Source: Flavobacteriaceae bacterium
Lineage (GTDB): Bacteria > Bacteroidota > Bacteroidia > Flavobacteriales > Flavobacteriaceae
Length of the DNA stretch: 64,000 bases
Direction: 5' to 3'
Assembly: GCA_016764435.1 (NCBI GenBank)
Contig: JAESRX010000038.1
Coordinates: forward strand, 1 to 64,000
Shown here: piece by piece, positions 26,305 through 33,852 of the stretch
Layout of the letters: each line of letters opens with the position of its first letter
Position numbering within the stretch: position 1 is the stretch's first letter
Notes under the pieces: model-generated
The model's database searches: none
Told to the model about the DNA's origin: nothing
Seen by the model: only the letters and a program-made list of their open reading frames with translations
Made by a program: the position numbers and the translations under genes

Positions 26305-27437
26305 TGAATAATAATAAAATTTGGCTTTCTTCTCCACATATGGGAGGGAATGAAATGAAATATGTACAGGAAGCTTACGCTACTAATTGGATAGCACCGT
26401 TGGGACCTAATGTAAATGGTTTTGAGAAAGATCTTCAGAATTATACTGGAGCCAAACATGCGTCTGCATTGAGCTCAGGGACGGCTGCGATTCACTTAGC
26501 CTTAATTTTATTAGGGGTAAAATCTGGAGATGAAGTACTTGCTTCTACTTTTACTTTTTCAGCGACTATAAATCCTATTAAATATTTAGGAGCTATTCCT
26601 ATTCTTATAGATAGTGAAAAAGAGACCTGGAATATGTGTCCAAAGGCTTTAGAAGAAGCAATTATAGATCGTATAGAAAAAGGAAACAAGCCGAAAGCAA
26701 TTATCTGCGTGTATCTATATGGTATGCCAGCAAAAATAGAAGCGTTAATGGCTGTAGCCAATAAATATCAGATTCCTATGGTTGAAGATGCTGCAGAAGC
26801 ATTAGGAAGTACCTATAAAGGAAAAGCGATGGGGACCTTTGGTGAATTTGGAGTGCTTTCTTTTAACGGGAACAAAATTATTACTACTTCAGCCGGTGGT
26901 GCGTTGATTTCTGATGATAAAGAAATGATTGAAAAATCTCGTTTTTTAGCTACACAAGCCCGAGATGATGCACCTCATTATCAACATTCAGAAGTAGGTT
27001 ACAACTATAGAATGAGTAATATTCTAGCAGGAATTGGTAGAGGGCAAATGGAAGTGTTGGATGAAAGGGTTGGGCAACGTAGAGCTAATTTTAAATTTTA
27101 TAAGGAAATATTTGATAAAATTCAAGGGGTTACTTTACTCGAAGAACCTAATTCAGATTATTTTTCTAATTTCTGGTTAACGGCTATATTGGTAGATCCA
27201 CTAAAAACAAATGGAGTTTCAAGAGAAGATATTCGCCTTGAATTAGAGAAGGAAAATATTGAATGTCGTCCTTTATGGAAACCCATGCATTTACAACCTG
27301 TATTTTCAGACTGCCCATATTATGGGACAGGTGTGTCTGAGGAGTTATTTGAAAAAGGGTTGTGTTTGCCGTCGGGATCTAATCTTACCGATGCGGAACG
27401 TTTCCGTATAAAATTGGCATTACAGAATGTCTTATAA
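26304..27437 (+). CDS. pglE: PLP aminotransferase, PglE type (DegT/DnrJ/EryC1)
   Basis: Transfers an amino group to the 4-keto sugar made by PglF. 377 residues. The start WLSSPHMGGNEMKYVQEAY, then NWIAPLGPNVNGFEK, LSSGTAAIHLAL, VEDAAEALGSTYKGKAMG, the PLP-lysine segment SFNGNKIITTSAGG, and CRPLWKPMHLQPVF with CLPSGS closely follow the Campylobacter PglE pattern. Shares one base with the pglD stop. A 436-base gap then separates it from pglF. Confidence 0.94.
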   Translation: MNNNKIWLSSPHMGGNEMKYVQEAYATNWIAPLGPNVNGFEKDLQNYTGAKHASALSSGTAAIHLALILLGVKSGDEVLASTFTFSATINPIKYLGAIPILIDSEKETWNMCPKALEEAIIDRIEKGNKPKAIICVYLYGMPAKIEALMAVANKYQIPMVEDAAEALGSTYKGKAMGTFGEFGVLSFNGNKIITTSAGGALISDDKEMIEKSRFLATQARDDAPHYQHSEVGYNYRMSNILAGIGRGQMEVLDERVGQRRANFKFYKEIFDKIQGVTLLEEPNSDYFSNFWLTAILVDPLKTNGVSREDIRLELEKENIECRPLWKPMHLQPVFSDCPYYGTGVSEELFEKGLCLPSGSNLTDAERFRIKLALQNVL

Positions 27438-27873
27438 AATCTTATTTGAGAAGATATGAAAGGGATTTAAAAGGATACTTTATTTTTAGAGTGTTTTTTA
27501 TCTGAATGCAATGATAGGTGTCATCCTAGCTGTAGAGGCAGTGAAGACTATGTTTTTATTGAAAGGGCCTCCTGAAAAAATGAATTATTCTCAATAGAAA
27601 TAAGTTATTTAAGGTGATTAATAGAGGGTGAATTAGTATCATAAGTTTACTTGTTTACCCTTCTATTTGTTTTTGAGATTAAACGGTAATAGAACTTTAA
27701 AATAGTAAGAAAAGGGATTAAAGGTACTTTGTTTGCTATGATTGAGCTATCTATATTGTTTTGGGTGTTTTACATCTAATTCCTCCCTGAAAACCGTGAA
27801 TGAACCAAAGGTGTATTAATTTATTGGATTGATTGAAATAGTATACCTTTGGAATGCTAAATGAAAGAAAATT
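27438..27873. other. Gap between pglE and pglF
   Basis: 436 AT-rich bases with stops in all frames and no recognisable gene or gene remnant. Its right end carries the candidate promoter of pglF. Nothing else could be supported. Confidence 0.5.
27824..27851 (+). promoter_or_regulatory. Candidate promoter of pglF
   Basis: TTG at 27824-27826, a 17-base spacer, then TACCTTTG at 27844-27851, which matches the Bacteroidota -7 consensus TANNTTTG. Predicted transcription would start about 15 bases before the pglF ATG at 27874. Confidence 0.5.
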
Positions 27874-29799
27874 ATGATACGTGCTTTTTTACTAAAAAAC
27901 ACTAATGTTTATGTATCCAAATGGTTGATATTTGGAATTGATTTATTTTTACTTATAAACTGTTTACTGTTCTCCTACTTTATACGTTTTAACTTTTCAG
28001 TTAATTTCGATGTGAAAGCGATGATTGATACCATCCCTTTTGTGATCGTATTGGGAGGGCTGAGTTTTTTACTAGTAGGCTCTCATAAGGGAGTGATAAG
28101 ACACACAAGTGAGAAAGATGCAGTCAATGTGTTTCTTGCGGTAAGCCTATTGGCTTGGTTTGAAATTTTATTTGTCGGGTTAAACAGGTATTTTTCTGTT
28201 ATAGATAGTTTTACGATACCGTTAACTATTATTGCTATTCAGTTTATTTTAAGTGTCTTGGTCTTAATTTCAAGTCGTTTTATTTTTAAAGCAGTCTACC
28301 ATCATATTACAACAGTAATTGAGTCATCTACGAATGTGATGATTTATGGAGCGGGGGACTCAGGAATTTTAACATGTCAGGCTATAAAGGGAGATAAGAA
28401 AAATAATTTCCAAGTGATTGGTTTTATAGATGATGATAAATTAAAACGGAATAAAAAAGTACATGGTATCACTGTTTTTAGACGTAGTAGTGTAAATTTA
28501 GATTTTATTATAAAATATGGAATTCATGAAATTATTATTGCCATTCAGACCATGTCTGGAGAACAACTAACAGAAATAGTTGATTATTATTTAGAATTCA
28601 ATGTGAAAGTTAAAATAGTACCCAATGTTTCTGAATGGTTGCATGGTAGTTTACATTCGGGGCAAATAAAGGAGGTTAGAATTGAAGATTTATTAAATAG
28701 AACACCTATAAAATTAGACAACTCTAAGTTAATGGAAGAGTTTGTAGGGAAGACCGTGTTTGTTACAGGAGGTGCTGGTTCTATAGGGAGTGAAATAGTA
28801 CGTCAGTTGGTGACGTATCATTGTGCACGTATTGTGGTAATCGATCAAGCCGAATCTGTACTGTACGAGCTGGAGCAAGAATTGATTCAGAAGGGTGCGG
28901 AAAATGTAATCGCAATAGTAGGAGACGTGAGGGATTATTCAAAAATGAATCTTTTATTTGAAGAATATTTACCTGTGTACGTTTTTCATGCGGCAGCTTA
29001 TAAACATGTGCCTTTGATGGAACAAAATCCGTATGAGGCTGTAAAAGTGAATGTAGGAGGGACCAAATTAATAGCGGATTTATCTTCTAAATATGGAGTG
29101 AGTAAATTTGTGATGGTTTCTACAGATAAGGCAGTAAACCCTAGTAATGTGATGGGAGCAACCAAGCGGATTGCGGAGATTTATGTAGGGAGTTTAAAAA
29201 ATAAAGATGGGACTAAATTTATCACCACTCGTTTTGGGAATGTATTAGGATCTAATGGTTCTGTAATTCCATTGTTTAGAAAACAAATACTGAATGGCGG
29301 TCCACTATCATTAACTCATAAGGAAATCACACGTTATTTCATGACAATTCCAGAAGCTTGCCAGTTGGTGATTGAAGCCGGGGTTATGGGGAGTGGTGGT
29401 GAAATTTTTATATTTGATATGGGAGAGTCTGTAAAAATATTTGATTTAGCCAAACGTATGATCTACTTGTCTGGTTTTAGTTACCCTAACGAAATAGATA
29501 TTGTTATTACAGGCCTACGCCCAGGAGAGAAGTTGTATGAAGAGTTGTTAGCTGAAAAGGAAAACACCTTGCCTACCCATCATGAAAAAATTATGATAGC
29601 CAAGGTACATTGTTTTGATCCAGAAAAGAAACAAGAAGAGATCGCGGCCTTATGTGTTTTAGCATTGTCAGCAAATAGCATGACTATCGTGGAGAAAATG
29701 AAAGAAATAGTCCCTGAATTTATATCTAATAATTCAGCGTATCAAGTGTTGGATAAAAAACATGGTAAAGGAGAGGGAGAACAACCGAGAATGTCATAA
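27874..29799 (+). CDS. pglF: UDP-GlcNAc 4,6-dehydratase, PglF/CapD type
   Basis: Membrane-anchored dehydratase of 641 residues that forms UDP-4-keto-6-deoxy-GlcNAc, the first step of the bacillosamine branch. Four N-terminal transmembrane helices (to about residue 140) are followed by a nucleotide-binding domain (VMIYGAGDSGIL). The SDR domain has FVTGGAGSIGSEIVRQL near residue 295, AAAYKHVPLME, and MVSTDKAVNPSNVMGATKR. A Met stands where classical SDRs have Tyr, as is normal for PglF and FlaA1-like enzymes. A candidate promoter lies just upstream, so it may be expressed apart from pglCDE. Confidence 0.94.
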   Translation: MIRAFLLKNTNVYVSKWLIFGIDLFLLINCLLFSYFIRFNFSVNFDVKAMIDTIPFVIVLGGLSFLLVGSHKGVIRHTSEKDAVNVFLAVSLLAWFEILFVGLNRYFSVIDSFTIPLTIIAIQFILSVLVLISSRFIFKAVYHHITTVIESSTNVMIYGAGDSGILTCQAIKGDKKNNFQVIGFIDDDKLKRNKKVHGITVFRRSSVNLDFIIKYGIHEIIIAIQTMSGEQLTEIVDYYLEFNVKVKIVPNVSEWLHGSLHSGQIKEVRIEDLLNRTPIKLDNSKLMEEFVGKTVFVTGGAGSIGSEIVRQLVTYHCARIVVIDQAESVLYELEQELIQKGAENVIAIVGDVRDYSKMNLLFEEYLPVYVFHAAAYKHVPLMEQNPYEAVKVNVGGTKLIADLSSKYGVSKFVMVSTDKAVNPSNVMGATKRIAEIYVGSLKNKDGTKFITTRFGNVLGSNGSVIPLFRKQILNGGPLSLTHKEITRYFMTIPEACQLVIEAGVMGSGGEIFIFDMGESVKIFDLAKRMIYLSGFSYPNEIDIVITGLRPGEKLYEELLAEKENTLPTHHEKIMIAKVHCFDPEKKQEEIAALCVLALSANSMTIVEKMKEIVPEFISNNSAYQVLDKKHGKGEGEQPRMS

Positions 29800-30057
29800 G
29801 TATTTTTTTTTCATGGACGTATATATGAGTATTTTAAATCAATAAGAAAAGATATCGTATTGTTTTTTTATGAAATTGCTTCAAGGTATGTGTCGTTTTT
29901 TAACAATTGAATCGGCGATATAATGACGCATTGTAATTGTTAGATTAAATTATATTCTTGTATGAAAATCAATAAAGATTTAAGGGGTGTCGAGAATAGT
30001 CTTTTTTGAATAAAGACGAACCTTTACTATAACTAAGAATGACCAACAAGGCCCCGT

Positions 30058-31461
30058 TTAAAACAAGCCTGTTTTTCTCAAGGAAATAAATCCACCTACA
30101 TTTACCGGACGATATGTACCTGTATCAAACGAACTACCTAGAATAATATCTATGGGTAGTTTTTTTATGCTTGGTAATTTACATTCTATATAGCCAGAGA
30201 ACTGGGTGAGTTTTGGGTCGTATTCATTGTCAAACCATCCAATGTAGGTAGTATGGCTCAAAATGGCTTTGTATTCTATTGTTTTAATAAGTCCTTTTAC
30301 TCCGATATTAAAGGCCATAAAACGGTTGTCTTTAAACCCTTCGGTAAAACCATTTGAATCCATTTCCCTTGTTGTAAAATAAGGAGAGCTTATTCCATTT
30401 CCAAAATAAGTCCATCCAGACCTGTAAACAGAATTGTTAAAATAATTATCTCTACCACTTTTCTGAACGAGTTCACCTTTCTCATTTTTAAACCCTGTAG
30501 TACTTCCGCTCATGTGTTTCGTGTAAGTAAACTCTGTTAATAAGTGTGAAACTACAGCGCTTGTTTCTTTAAAATCTATAAACAGCCCGTAAATACCATC
30601 TCTCCAATTAGTGAATTCACGACCAGATCTATCCTCAAATGGGTGGGAATAATAGAAATGGATGTTTTTTGTGATTCCTTTATAGGTTCCTTGTAATAAA
30701 TACGATCCTATATGATTTCCTAAGGCATTTATTTTTTCATTATCTATGGCGTTTTCTCCACCAGATTTTCCGCTAATAACTCTTAAATAGTCCTTTATAT
30801 TTCGAGGAGGATTTTCTCCAGTATTTCCCGAACCTGCCCATTGTGCATAATGAGTGAGGCCTGCGGTTAAATGCCATTTCTCGTTTAAGAGTGCCTTAAA
30901 AAATAAACTCTTTTTATGCAAACGAGTCTTGTCAATATAGCGTGGGTCATTCATTAAATAATCTCCGTATTGCCCCTTAAATGTCAACCATTTTTTTGCA
31001 AACGGAAGTTTAATGTATTCTGTTAGTTGGATGTTATATCCAGGTAAAGAACGTGAATTTCCAGATTCTGCAATGTTTCCATTAGATGAGGAAAGCCCTT
31101 CGAAAATGGTGGCATTGTGCTTGACTCCTAGGTCCAATTGTATTTTTTTATAACGAATACTTGTATATAGTTGGTTGATCATTACATCGTTCTCTTTAGT
31201 AATGCCTCCCGTAAATTGTGCGCCATAACCAAACTGCCAGTTTTTAGAACTTGTATTTTCAATAGCCTTTTGAATTCCAAAAATGACCATGCCATTATTG
31301 GAATTAGGTACGGATCCATGCTTGTTAGAAACCATCCAGAAAGGCAGGGTTTCTTTACTAGAAAAATGGGAGGTGAGTTCTATGGAGTACTCCTGCTTTT
31401 TTTGAGCGAAACTATTTAGTGTTATAAGCACTAAAAGTATAGATATGATATTTCTTTTCAT
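30058..31461 (-). CDS. wzi: Wzi-family capsule assembly outer-membrane protein
   Basis: 467 residues with an N-terminal signal peptide (MKRNIISILLVLITLNSFAQ) and the alternating aromatic/polar strands of a beta barrel. Family features: FWMVSNKHGSVP near residue 42, QFGYGAQFTGG, LDLGVKHNATIFEGLSSSNGNI, and the HFYYSHPFEDRSG region. Wzi-like proteins help attach or assemble capsule at the cell surface. It lies at the end of the polysaccharide locus but on the opposite strand, converging with pglF, so it is transcribed separately. Confidence 0.88.
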   Translation of the reverse strand: MKRNIISILLVLITLNSFAQKKQEYSIELTSHFSSKETLPFWMVSNKHGSVPNSNNGMVIFGIQKAIENTSSKNWQFGYGAQFTGGITKENDVMINQLYTSIRYKKIQLDLGVKHNATIFEGLSSSNGNIAESGNSRSLPGYNIQLTEYIKLPFAKKWLTFKGQYGDYLMNDPRYIDKTRLHKKSLFFKALLNEKWHLTAGLTHYAQWAGSGNTGENPPRNIKDYLRVISGKSGGENAIDNEKINALGNHIGSYLLQGTYKGITKNIHFYYSHPFEDRSGREFTNWRDGIYGLFIDFKETSAVVSHLLTEFTYTKHMSGSTTGFKNEKGELVQKSGRDNYFNNSVYRSGWTYFGNGISSPYFTTREMDSNGFTEGFKDNRFMAFNIGVKGLIKTIEYKAILSHTTYIGWFDNEYDPKLTQFSGYIECKLPSIKKLPIDIILGSSFDTGTYRPVNVGGFISLRKTGLF

Positions 31462-31562
31462 GGCGTTTTTTAAAGGAGTAAAAGTACGTTTTTATGTGTG
31501 AATATAGTTTTTGTGTGGATTTTGTTTTTGTGGTATTGAGTAATTGTCCGTAGTAAATAGGA

Positions 31563-31613
31563 TCCTCACGAAGGCTGGGCGACCTGTTATCCTTGCGAAT
31601 ACTTGGTGCCAGT
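31563..31613. repeat. Two decayed REP-like units upstream of GIY-YIG gene
   Basis: Two tandem units. The first starts TCCTCACGAAGGCTGGG (31563) and the second TCCTTGCGAATACTTGG (31590), each ending in GACC or GCCAGT. They match the pattern TCCTCACGCATGCGGGGACC of the copy at 32322. Diverged but recognisable. Confidence 0.45.
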
Positions 31614-31716
31614 GTTAAAAAAAGGAGGCAGGGTGAAGATGTTGTGTCCCATTGCCTTTTTTCTGTATTCAATTGGTCAAAAGAAAAGCTTATTGTTAGG
31701 TTCATTTCTCGATGTT

Positions 31717-31740
31717 GGACCCCGCGTTTTCGAGGGTGAC
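31717..31740. repeat. REP-like unit
   Basis: GGACCCCGCGTTTTCGAGG followed by GTGAC. With one gap it is nearly the same as the unit at 32520. It is GC-rich within AT-rich DNA and is followed by a TAAGGATTCG...GATAAA string that recurs at 32210-32229. Confidence 0.55.
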
Positions 31741-31881
31741 GGGGTGCGGGTGTGATGCGTACTGGGTTAAGGATTCGTATGATAAAGACCTGTGTAGAAT
31801 CAACCTGAGTATTAATAATAAAGAATATAGTGACAACATTTCCTTAAAATTCATTCAAGTTAATTTCCGTATATTAAAATC

Positions 31882-32169
31882 ATGCAAAAAACAGGCTTTG
31901 TATACATAATAGCGAGTAAACGCAATGGGACTTTGTACATAGGAGTTACAAATGATATCAGACGACGTGTACAGGAACATAAAACGAATCTAAATAAATG
32001 GTTTACTGAGAAGTATGGATGTAAAACATTGGTTTGGTATGAACGATTTGAGGATATACGAATGGCTATAGCGAGAGAAAAGAAATTGAAAAAATGGCTC
32101 CGTAATTGGAAATTAGAATTGATAGAGCAACAGAATCCTGACTGGAAGGATTTGTCGAAGGGATGGTGA
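31882..32169 (+). CDS. Small GIY-YIG endonuclease-domain protein
   Basis: 95 residues making one GIY-YIG domain: GFVYIIASKRNGTLYIGVTNDIRRRVQEHK contains the paired Y-I / Y-I-G strands and the catalytic Arg. A conserved Glu follows in the helix region (YERFEDIRMAIAREKKLKKW). Ends in NPDWKDLSKGW, usual for this stand-alone family (UPF0213-like, annotated as putative endonuclease). Cellular role unknown. It is isolated, with REP-like repeats on both sides and no operon partners, which suggests a mobile or domesticated element. Confidence 0.88.
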   Translation: MQKTGFVYIIASKRNGTLYIGVTNDIRRRVQEHKTNLNKWFTEKYGCKTLVWYERFEDIRMAIAREKKLKKWLRNWKLELIEQQNPDWKDLSKGW

Positions 32170-32186
32170 TGGTTTTTAGTTTGATA

Positions 32187-32208
32187 TGCAGCGATACGGG
32201 TTCGTACG
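32187..32208. repeat. 22-base direct repeat, copy 1
   Basis: TGCAGCGATACGGGTTCG plus TACG, 18 bases after the GIY-YIG stop. It recurs at 32548-32569 with two mismatches. Confidence 0.6.
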
Positions 32209-32321
32209 CTAAGGATTCGGATGTGATAAATTTTGATACAATAAGTTCATTGTATTTCAGGACCAAGTGTTTTTTTATGGTAATTTACTTTTTACAGCTC
32301 TTAGTACCCGCACCACGTGTC

Positions 32322-32346
32322 CTCCTCACGCATGCGGGGACCCAGC
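32322..32346. repeat. REP-like unit, reverse orientation
   Basis: CTCCTCACGCATGCGGGG followed by ACCCAGC. Reversed relative to the units at 31717 and 32520, and about 20 of 28 positions match the unit at 32411, nearly all differences being transitions. Confidence 0.55.
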
Positions 32347-32410
32347 GTTAGAAACTTTCCGATTTAACATTTGAGTGGCTGTTCATTCCAAGTGTCTAAC
32401 TGCTCCAATT

Positions 32411-32438
32411 TTCCTGCTTGCGCATGTGGAGATCCAGT
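32411..32438. repeat. REP-like unit, reverse orientation
   Basis: TTCCTGCTTGCGCATGTGG followed by AGATCCAGT. Same orientation as the unit at 32322. Confidence 0.5.
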
Positions 32439-32519
32439 AGTTAGTAAGTACGTTGCATTGTGTTTTTTCTGAAGTCAGTCAGTCAAAAAAGGCATACTGT
32501 TGCGCGCCTTTCTTACACT

Positions 32520-32569
32520 GGTCCCCCGCGTTCTCCAGGGTGACGAATGCAGCGATACGGATTCGAACG
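32520..32569. repeat. REP-like unit plus second copy of 22-base repeat
   Basis: GGTCCCCCGCGTTCTCCAGG then GTGACGAA leads directly into the second copy of the 22-base repeat (32548-32569). Right boundary of the repeat island; no gene is visible from here to 32829. Confidence 0.55.
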
Positions 32570-32829
32570 GCATGAGTACACCGAGTAGTTAGAGGTACAA
32601 AAAGAAGTAAAACATAAAGTTCAAACTCCGCTATTAATCCACAACATTCCTTAGCTGGAAATACGCTTCATCAATGATTACTGCTATTCCGCAACAATGT
32701 TCCCCTTATTGCTTGATCCTATTCCCTTTTTCCTAAATTACCATATACACAACTAAAATGCACTTCAATTAACTTTTTCTCGAATTATCACTAAAATTCA
32801 AATAAATCACGAAAAATGAAAGGTTTATG

Positions 32830-32859
32830 TTGTCGAGTCGAAATATTAGTATAGATTTG
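32830..32859 (+). promoter_or_regulatory. Promoter of the aromatic amino acid operon
   Basis: TTG at 32830-32832, exactly 19 bases of spacer, then TAGATTTG at 32852-32859. This is a full match to the Bacteroidota vegetative consensus TTG-N19-TANNTTTG. Transcription would begin near 32866, 13 bases before the leader-peptide ATG. Confidence 0.75.
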
Positions 32860-32878
32860 TCAATACAAAACCAGTACA

Positions 32879-32959
32879 ATGACAATTTTTAACACTTGGA
32901 GCTTCTATTATTTTTACTTTTATTTTAAAGTAGAACAGGAGACGGTACGTGTTAAGTAA
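32879..32959 (+). CDS. Aromatic-rich leader peptide (attenuator)
   Basis: A 26-codon frame, ATG to TAA, too short for ordinary gene calling. It starts MTIFNTWS and then has eight consecutive aromatic codons, FYYFYFYF, at residues 9-16. In total there are five Phe, four Tyr and one Trp. It lies between a consensus promoter and an intrinsic terminator, upstream of the Phe/Tyr biosynthetic genes, as in classical ribosome-mediated attenuation. A ribosome stalled on the aromatic run would leave 32939-32943 (GAGAC) free to pair with GTCTC in the 5' arm of the terminator at 32985-32989. Function inferred from arrangement; no expression evidence. Confidence 0.78.
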   Translation: MTIFNTWSFYYFYFYFKVEQETVRVK

Positions 32960-32980
32960 GATATAAACTAACAAATAACA

Positions 32981-33013
32981 AAAAGTCTCAAATTAATTTG
33001 AGGCTTTTTTTTT
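32981..33013 (+). terminator. Attenuator terminator before pheA
   Basis: AAAAGTCTCAAATT (32981-32994) pairs with AATTTGAGGCTTTT (32995-33008) with a single G-U wobble, and nine T follow from 33005. It lies 22 bases after the leader peptide stop and 21 bases before pheA. A terminator ahead of the genes it would switch off fits attenuation. Confidence 0.82.
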
Positions 33014-33033
33014 GTGATAAATCTAAGGAATTA

Positions 33034-33852
33034 ATGAAGGTAGCTATACAAGGAATCAAGGGGTCTTTTCACCACATTGTGGCGGAGCAGTATTTTGGGA
33101 CAAACACTCAATTACTCGAGTGCATGACATTTAGCGAAATGCCAGATTTATTACATACTAAAGAGGCAAGTGTTGCAATTATGGCTATTGAGAATTCAAT
33201 AGCGGGCGCTTTATTACCCAATTATGCCTTAATAGACGCGCATGATTTATCCATTTCTGGAGAGTATTATTTGCCGATTTTGCATAACTTGATGGTTTTA
33301 AAGGGGCAAAAAATAGAAGATATAACTGAGGTGTATTCACATCCAATGGCCTTGTTACAGTGTCACAAGTTTTTTAAAGACTACCCACATATTAAATTGA
33401 TAGAGGATCAAGATACAGCAGAAGTCGCACGTAGGATTCATAAAAAAAAATTAAAAGGGGTGGGAGCAATTGCAAGTGAGAAAGCCGCAACATATTATGA
33501 ATTAACTATTTTGGCAAGGGAGATCCAAACCATTAAAAATAATGCTACGCGTTTTGTGATTTTGAATAATTCGGGAATAAAAACAAATCCTTTGGCGGAT
33601 AAAGCATCTATAAAATTCATCTTAGAACATAAAACAGGGAGCTTAGGAGAGGTGTTAGAGGTTTTTTCTAAACACAAGGTTAGTTTATCTAAAATTCAAT
33701 CACTGCCGGTTATTGAATCACCTTGGGAATATGCTTTTTTTGCAGATTTGGTTTTTGGGAGTTATCAGAATTATCAGTCCGCTATGCATGAGGTAGCATC
33801 AAAAGTATCAGATTTGAAAATAGTAGGTGAATATAAAAAAAGCAAGAGATAA
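33034..33852 (+). CDS. pheA: Prephenate dehydratase
   Basis: Converts prephenate to phenylpyruvate, the Phe branch. 272 residues with no chorismate mutase domain. The N-terminal catalytic part begins KVAIQGIKGSFHHIVAEQYF, with IENSIAGALLPNY and the TRF motif in NNATRFVIL near residue 175. A C-terminal ACT domain (FILEHKTGSLGEVLEVFSKH, then SLPVIESPWEY) should bind Phe for feedback. ATG 33034 was chosen because an upstream TTG at 32998 lies inside the attenuator terminator. The stop overlaps the next start by one base. Confidence 0.94.
   Translation: MKVAIQGIKGSFHHIVAEQYFGTNTQLLECMTFSEMPDLLHTKEASVAIMAIENSIAGALLPNYALIDAHDLSISGEYYLPILHNLMVLKGQKIEDITEVYSHPMALLQCHKFFKDYPHIKLIEDQDTAEVARRIHKKKLKGVGAIASEKAATYYELTILAREIQTIKNNATRFVILNNSGIKTNPLADKASIKFILEHKTGSLGEVLEVFSKHKVSLSKIQSLPVIESPWEYAFFADLVFGSYQNYQSAMHEVASKVSDLKIVGEYKKSKR

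Larger units (their letters stand above)
32170..32829. other. Gene-free repeat island and flank
   Basis: About 660 bases with no supportable gene. The left 400 bases are the REP-like units listed separately. From 32570 to 32829 the DNA returns to ordinary AT-rich intergenic sequence without recognisable features. Confidence 0.5.

Noticed and set aside
27518-27545. Possible further REP-like unit in the pglE-pglF gap (TCATCCTAGCTG...)
   Set aside because: Only the first seven bases match the family and no palindrome is formed.
31412-31705. Minus-strand frame of 97 codons upstream of the Wzi gene
   Set aside because: It overlaps the Wzi start and runs through two REP-like units; the translation has no protein-like features.
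31712-31909. Plus-strand frame of 65 codons before the GIY-YIG gene
   Set aside because: It begins in a REP-like unit and overlaps the start of the GIY-YIG gene; composition suggests chance.
32555-32572. tRNA T-arm-like string GATTCGAAC
   Set aside because: No acceptor stem, anticodon arm or CCA context around it; it is part of the repeated unit also seen at 32187.
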